From CAYVBJ01 sp964415185 (lineage in GTDB: Bacteria > Bacteroidota > Rhodothermia > Balneolales > Balneolaceae): a stretch of 16,713 bases of DNA. The stretch is taken from contig CAYPZI010000057.1 in the NCBI GenBank assembly GCA_964415185.1, positions 1 through 16,713 on the forward strand. The letters are read 5' to 3'. The notes beneath the pieces are model-generated. The model was not told the DNA's origin and ran no database searches. It saw only the letters and a list, made by a program, of their open reading frames with translations. Position 1 is the stretch's first letter; every line of letters begins with the position of its first letter. Shown here in pieces: positions 14,356-16,713 of the stretch. Made by a program: the position numbers and the translations under genes.

Positions 14356-15273
14356 ATGGCAAAAACAGGTACCGTTATTCAATCCACAGGTAAATGGTAT
14401 AAGGTCAAATCGGATCAGCAGTTCATAGATTGCCGTTTGCCCGGTAAATTCCGGCTCCAAAATCAAAATACAACCAATCCGCTCGCGGTCGGTGATCTCG
14501 TTACGTTTGAAACAGGCAGTGATGGCATAGGCAATATCACTGAAATTCTCCCGCGCAAAAATTATATACCCAGGATTTCAGCGCGGCATCAAAACACCGA
14601 ACAATTGCTTGCCGCCAATGTAGATCATGGCTGGATTGTACAGTCAGTCAAAAAACCCCGTATTAAAACAGGGTTTATCGACCGCTTTCTTGTTACCTGT
14701 GAAGCTTATGAAATTGATTCCGGCATTATTTTCAGCAAATCAGACCTGACCGGTAAAAAAGAGAAAGGGCTTGTGGACGATTTATCGGGAATGTACAGAG
14801 AGCTTGGATATCCCTGTATTCATACCTCGGTAAACGACCGGGAATCTATGAAGAGCCTGCATAAAGCCTTGTGTGATAAGCTTAGTGTGTTGGTGGGCCA
14901 GTCGGGAGTAGGTAAAACAAGCCTGATTAATGCCCTTGATCCCGAATTAAACCTGCCGGTTGGTGAAATTTCGAAATCAACTGAAAAAGGAAAACACACC
15001 ACCACATTTGCACGGCTGGTATCCCTGTCCGGAAACAGCCTGATTATCGATACACCGGGAATCCGTGAATTCGGATTGGTCAACATAGAGCCTGCGGAAC
15101 TATCTCTTTTCTTTCCCGAGATGAGAGAACCAAGAGAAAATTGCCGGTTTTACAATTGTACTCATAGTCACGAACCAGGGTGTGGAGTAGTTCAGGCTTT
15201 TGAAAAAGGAGATATTCACCCGGAGCGCTATCAATCCTATCTAAGCATGTTAGATGAAGTCTCCGAAAAGTGA
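14356..15273 (+). CDS. rsgA: Ribosome small-subunit-dependent GTPase RsgA
   Basis: A 305-residue circularly permuted GTPase that checks late 30S ribosome assembly. The order is an N-terminal OB-fold (about 1-70), then G4 before G1: G4 as SKSD (127-130), G1/P-loop GQSGVGKT (181-188), the switch region KGKHTTTFARL (about 211-221), and G3 DTPG (232-235). The C-terminal zinc-binding set is Cys263, Cys268, His270 and Cys276 with the family spacing C-x4-C-x-H-x5-C. G4 has Ser in place of the first Asn of NKxD, a position that varies in this family. ATG at 14356, 49 nt after lon. Pairing a quality-control protease with a ribosome-maturation factor is plausible as a housekeeping unit, but that link is inference. 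No convincing terminator follows; AGTGAT/ATCACT near the stop is only 6 bp. Confidence 0.95.
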   Translation: MAKTGTVIQSTGKWYKVKSDQQFIDCRLPGKFRLQNQNTTNPLAVGDLVTFETGSDGIGNITEILPRKNYIPRISARHQNTEQLLAANVDHGWIVQSVKKPRIKTGFIDRFLVTCEAYEIDSGIIFSKSDLTGKKEKGLVDDLSGMYRELGYPCIHTSVNDRESMKSLHKALCDKLSVLVGQSGVGKTSLINALDPELNLPVGEISKSTEKGKHTTTFARLVSLSGNSLIIDTPGIREFGLVNIEPAELSLFFPEMREPRENCRFYNCTHSHEPGCGVVQAFEKGDIHPERYQSYLSMLDEVSEK

Positions 15274-15419
15274 TATCGCTTTATTCTTTTCTGAATCACT
15301 GGCTTAATGTAAAAGCCAAAGTCGCGATTATGCAGTTGCAAGTTGCATCAGATTTTTACCTGATTCGTAGGTTCGTGGTTTGCAGTCAAGCAAATCCAGG
15401 GATTGACAACGAACAAAAA

Positions 15420-15487
15420 CGACTTCCGGTTTTACAATGCAAGCACTGAAACCCTTTTTTTAAGAGAAATCAGAAGTTTTGAAATTT
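15420..15487 (+). repeat. Imperfect direct repeat, copy B (upstream of DUF6588 gene)
   Basis: The second copy of the roughly 70-nt repeat at 11508-11580, in the same orientation and ending about 83 nt before the DUF6588 start. It lacks the TTG found before the T-run in copy A and has AAGAGAAA where A has AATAGGGAG. The rest of the 297-nt gap (15274-15570) holds only a small GTTGCA doublet (about 15336-15346) and no credible gene. Confidence 0.6.
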
Positions 15488-15570
15488 AGAATGTAACATA
15501 GCCCTGTAGCTGTGGTCTTGTAACTGATTTCCACAACAATTAATAACATTACAACAGGGTCACGGGTTTT

Positions 15571-16710
15571 ATGGCATTCTTAAAAAAAGTTTACAGACAT
15601 TTACTACCCATATTATTTCTTGCTTTTTTAAACACTATTTCTACGCCCGCTTTCGCTCAATTAGGCGATGCCGGGGCCATTCTCAGATCGAGTATGGATG
15701 ATGCCAATTTGCTTTTGGAAAATTATTTCAGGCCTCTCGGGAAAGGATTCGGATCCAACCTGAACTCAGGCTGGGTAAACAGTGCAAAACCTTATCGGCC
15801 GCTTGGCTTCGACATACGGGTAAACGCAACAGTGGCGAGGGTGCCCTCCTCGGACGAGTTTTTCAATCTTGCTGAAATCGGGCTGAGCCCCGAAATCGAG
15901 ATCATTGGAAATCCGGTTACCTCCACGGCAGTAGGCGATATTCAAGGCCCTACCCTTCGACGTACAGAAACAATAACCGATCCTGTCAGCCAGCAAAGCA
16001 TTGAAACGGAGCTTTTCAATTTTGAAATGCCCGAGGGATATGGAACGCCACTTGTTCCCGCTCCAATGGCCCAAATTACCGTTGGTTTCTTAAAAGATAC
16101 CGATCTCACCTTGCGCTTCATCCCCGATACGGGCGTTCCCGGAGTTGATGACCTTGAGGTCGGTTTATTCGGTTTTGGTGTAAAGCACGGTTTAAACCAA
16201 TGGCTGCCTGGAGGCGACCTTCTACCAATTGACCTCTCGATACAATTTGGATTCACAAACTTTGATTCGGAAATAGATTTTGAAGTGCTTCCGGATGTGG
16301 AACCCAGTGACCCGCAGACCGACAATCCTTTTAACGACTCCGTCTGGGAAGGCCAAAAGGCAGTGCTTGAAACCAATGCCTTTACCGGAAATCTTTTGAT
16401 TGGCAAGACATTTCCCGTTTTGAGCCTTTGGGGTGGAGTTGGACTTCAATCCTCAACCGTCTCTGTTAAAACCGAAGGTGCTTTTCCAGTGATTATTCCA
16501 AATGAGGCGTTCGTTCAAAATCCGCAAACAGAAAAGCCCTTTATTGTAGAACAGGTTGATGATCCTATTGATTTTGAAATCGATGGTGCCAACACTGTAC
16601 ATGCTACAGCAGGGCTTCGAATCAGGCTGGCCATTTTTACAATCAGCGGCTCTTACACTGTTTCCGAATATGATGTTGCAAGTTTGGGCGTCGGGTTCAG
16701 CTTCAGATAG
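15571..16710 (+). CDS. DUF6588-family exported, barrel-like protein
   Basis: A 379-residue secreted protein of unknown function. The signal peptide has a basic start MAFLKKVYRH, hydrophobic core LLPILFLAFLNTI and AFA cleavage site near residue 29. The mature start, QLGDAGAILRSSMDDANLLLENYFRPLGKGFG, followed by SGWVNSAKP, RPLGFDIRVNATVARVP and a glycine-rich C-terminal half with alternating hydrophobic strands ending GVGFSFR, fits DUF6588 proteins of Bacteroidota-like bacteria. It is probably an outer-membrane barrel. ATG at 15571; only a weak GGG-rich stretch precedes it. It is complete, with stop TAG at 16708-16710, and appears to be a single gene with its own upstream region containing repeat copy B. 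Confidence 0.75.
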   Translation: MAFLKKVYRHLLPILFLAFLNTISTPAFAQLGDAGAILRSSMDDANLLLENYFRPLGKGFGSNLNSGWVNSAKPYRPLGFDIRVNATVARVPSSDEFFNLAEIGLSPEIEIIGNPVTSTAVGDIQGPTLRRTETITDPVSQQSIETELFNFEMPEGYGTPLVPAPMAQITVGFLKDTDLTLRFIPDTGVPGVDDLEVGLFGFGVKHGLNQWLPGGDLLPIDLSIQFGFTNFDSEIDFEVLPDVEPSDPQTDNPFNDSVWEGQKAVLETNAFTGNLLIGKTFPVLSLWGGVGLQSSTVSVKTEGAFPVIIPNEAFVQNPQTEKPFIVEQVDDPIDFEIDGANTVHATAGLRIRLAIFTISGSYTVSEYDVASLGVGFSFR

Positions 16711-16713
16711 TTT

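Noticed and set aside
14734..14745. SKSD in place of NKxD in the RsgA G4 motif as a sign of lost GTPase function
   Set aside because: The first position of this motif varies in RsgA proteins, and G1, G3 and the zinc ligands are all intact.

Overview
The window looks like chromosomal DNA of a moderately AT-rich Gram-negative bacterium of the Bacteroidota/Rhodothermota/Balneolota group, most likely a Balneolaceae-type marine heterotroph. The evidence is a TonB-type protein, two exported barrel-like proteins of families common in that group (DUF5723 and DUF6588), a stand-alone 501-residue biotin carboxylase, an HRDC-containing RNase D, weak or absent Shine-Dalgarno sequences and several TTG starts. 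The taxonomic call is an inference from gene content; no rRNA is present.

Left part, minus strand (5508 down to 1): a compact gene string reads glycosyltransferase, esterase-fold protein, biotin carboxylase (accC), MurNAc-6-phosphate etherase (murQ), a broken plsC-like acyltransferase, a TonB-family protein, a hairpin terminator, and the 5' half of a tRNA-Ser cut by the window edge. Gaps are 46 nt or less and accC/murQ overlap by 4 nt, so it is probably one transcript. Two members are decayed. The esterase-fold protein lacks its nucleophile serine and the usual histidine, and the plsC-like gene has lost its 5' part and carries an in-frame stop.

Middle (5695-9117): RNase D (plus strand) converges with a minus-strand pair, DUF389 membrane protein then alaC-type aminotransferase. 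Only 4 nt separate the RNase D and alaC stops.

Right part, plus strand (9533-16710): a DUF5723 exported protein, then lon and rsgA (ATP-dependent protease and ribosome-assembly GTPase, probably co-transcribed), then a DUF6588 exported protein.

The most unusual material is intergenic. A degenerate roughly 150-bp tandem repeat with palindromes built on AGTCATCCGA lies before the DUF5723 gene. A 125-bp two-stage inverted-repeat element (MITE- or IS-end-like) follows that gene, and one of its ends recurs beside RNase D. A roughly 70-bp imperfect direct repeat occurs upstream of both lon and the DUF6588 gene. I see no CRISPR, toxin-antitoxin, phage or obvious defence system.
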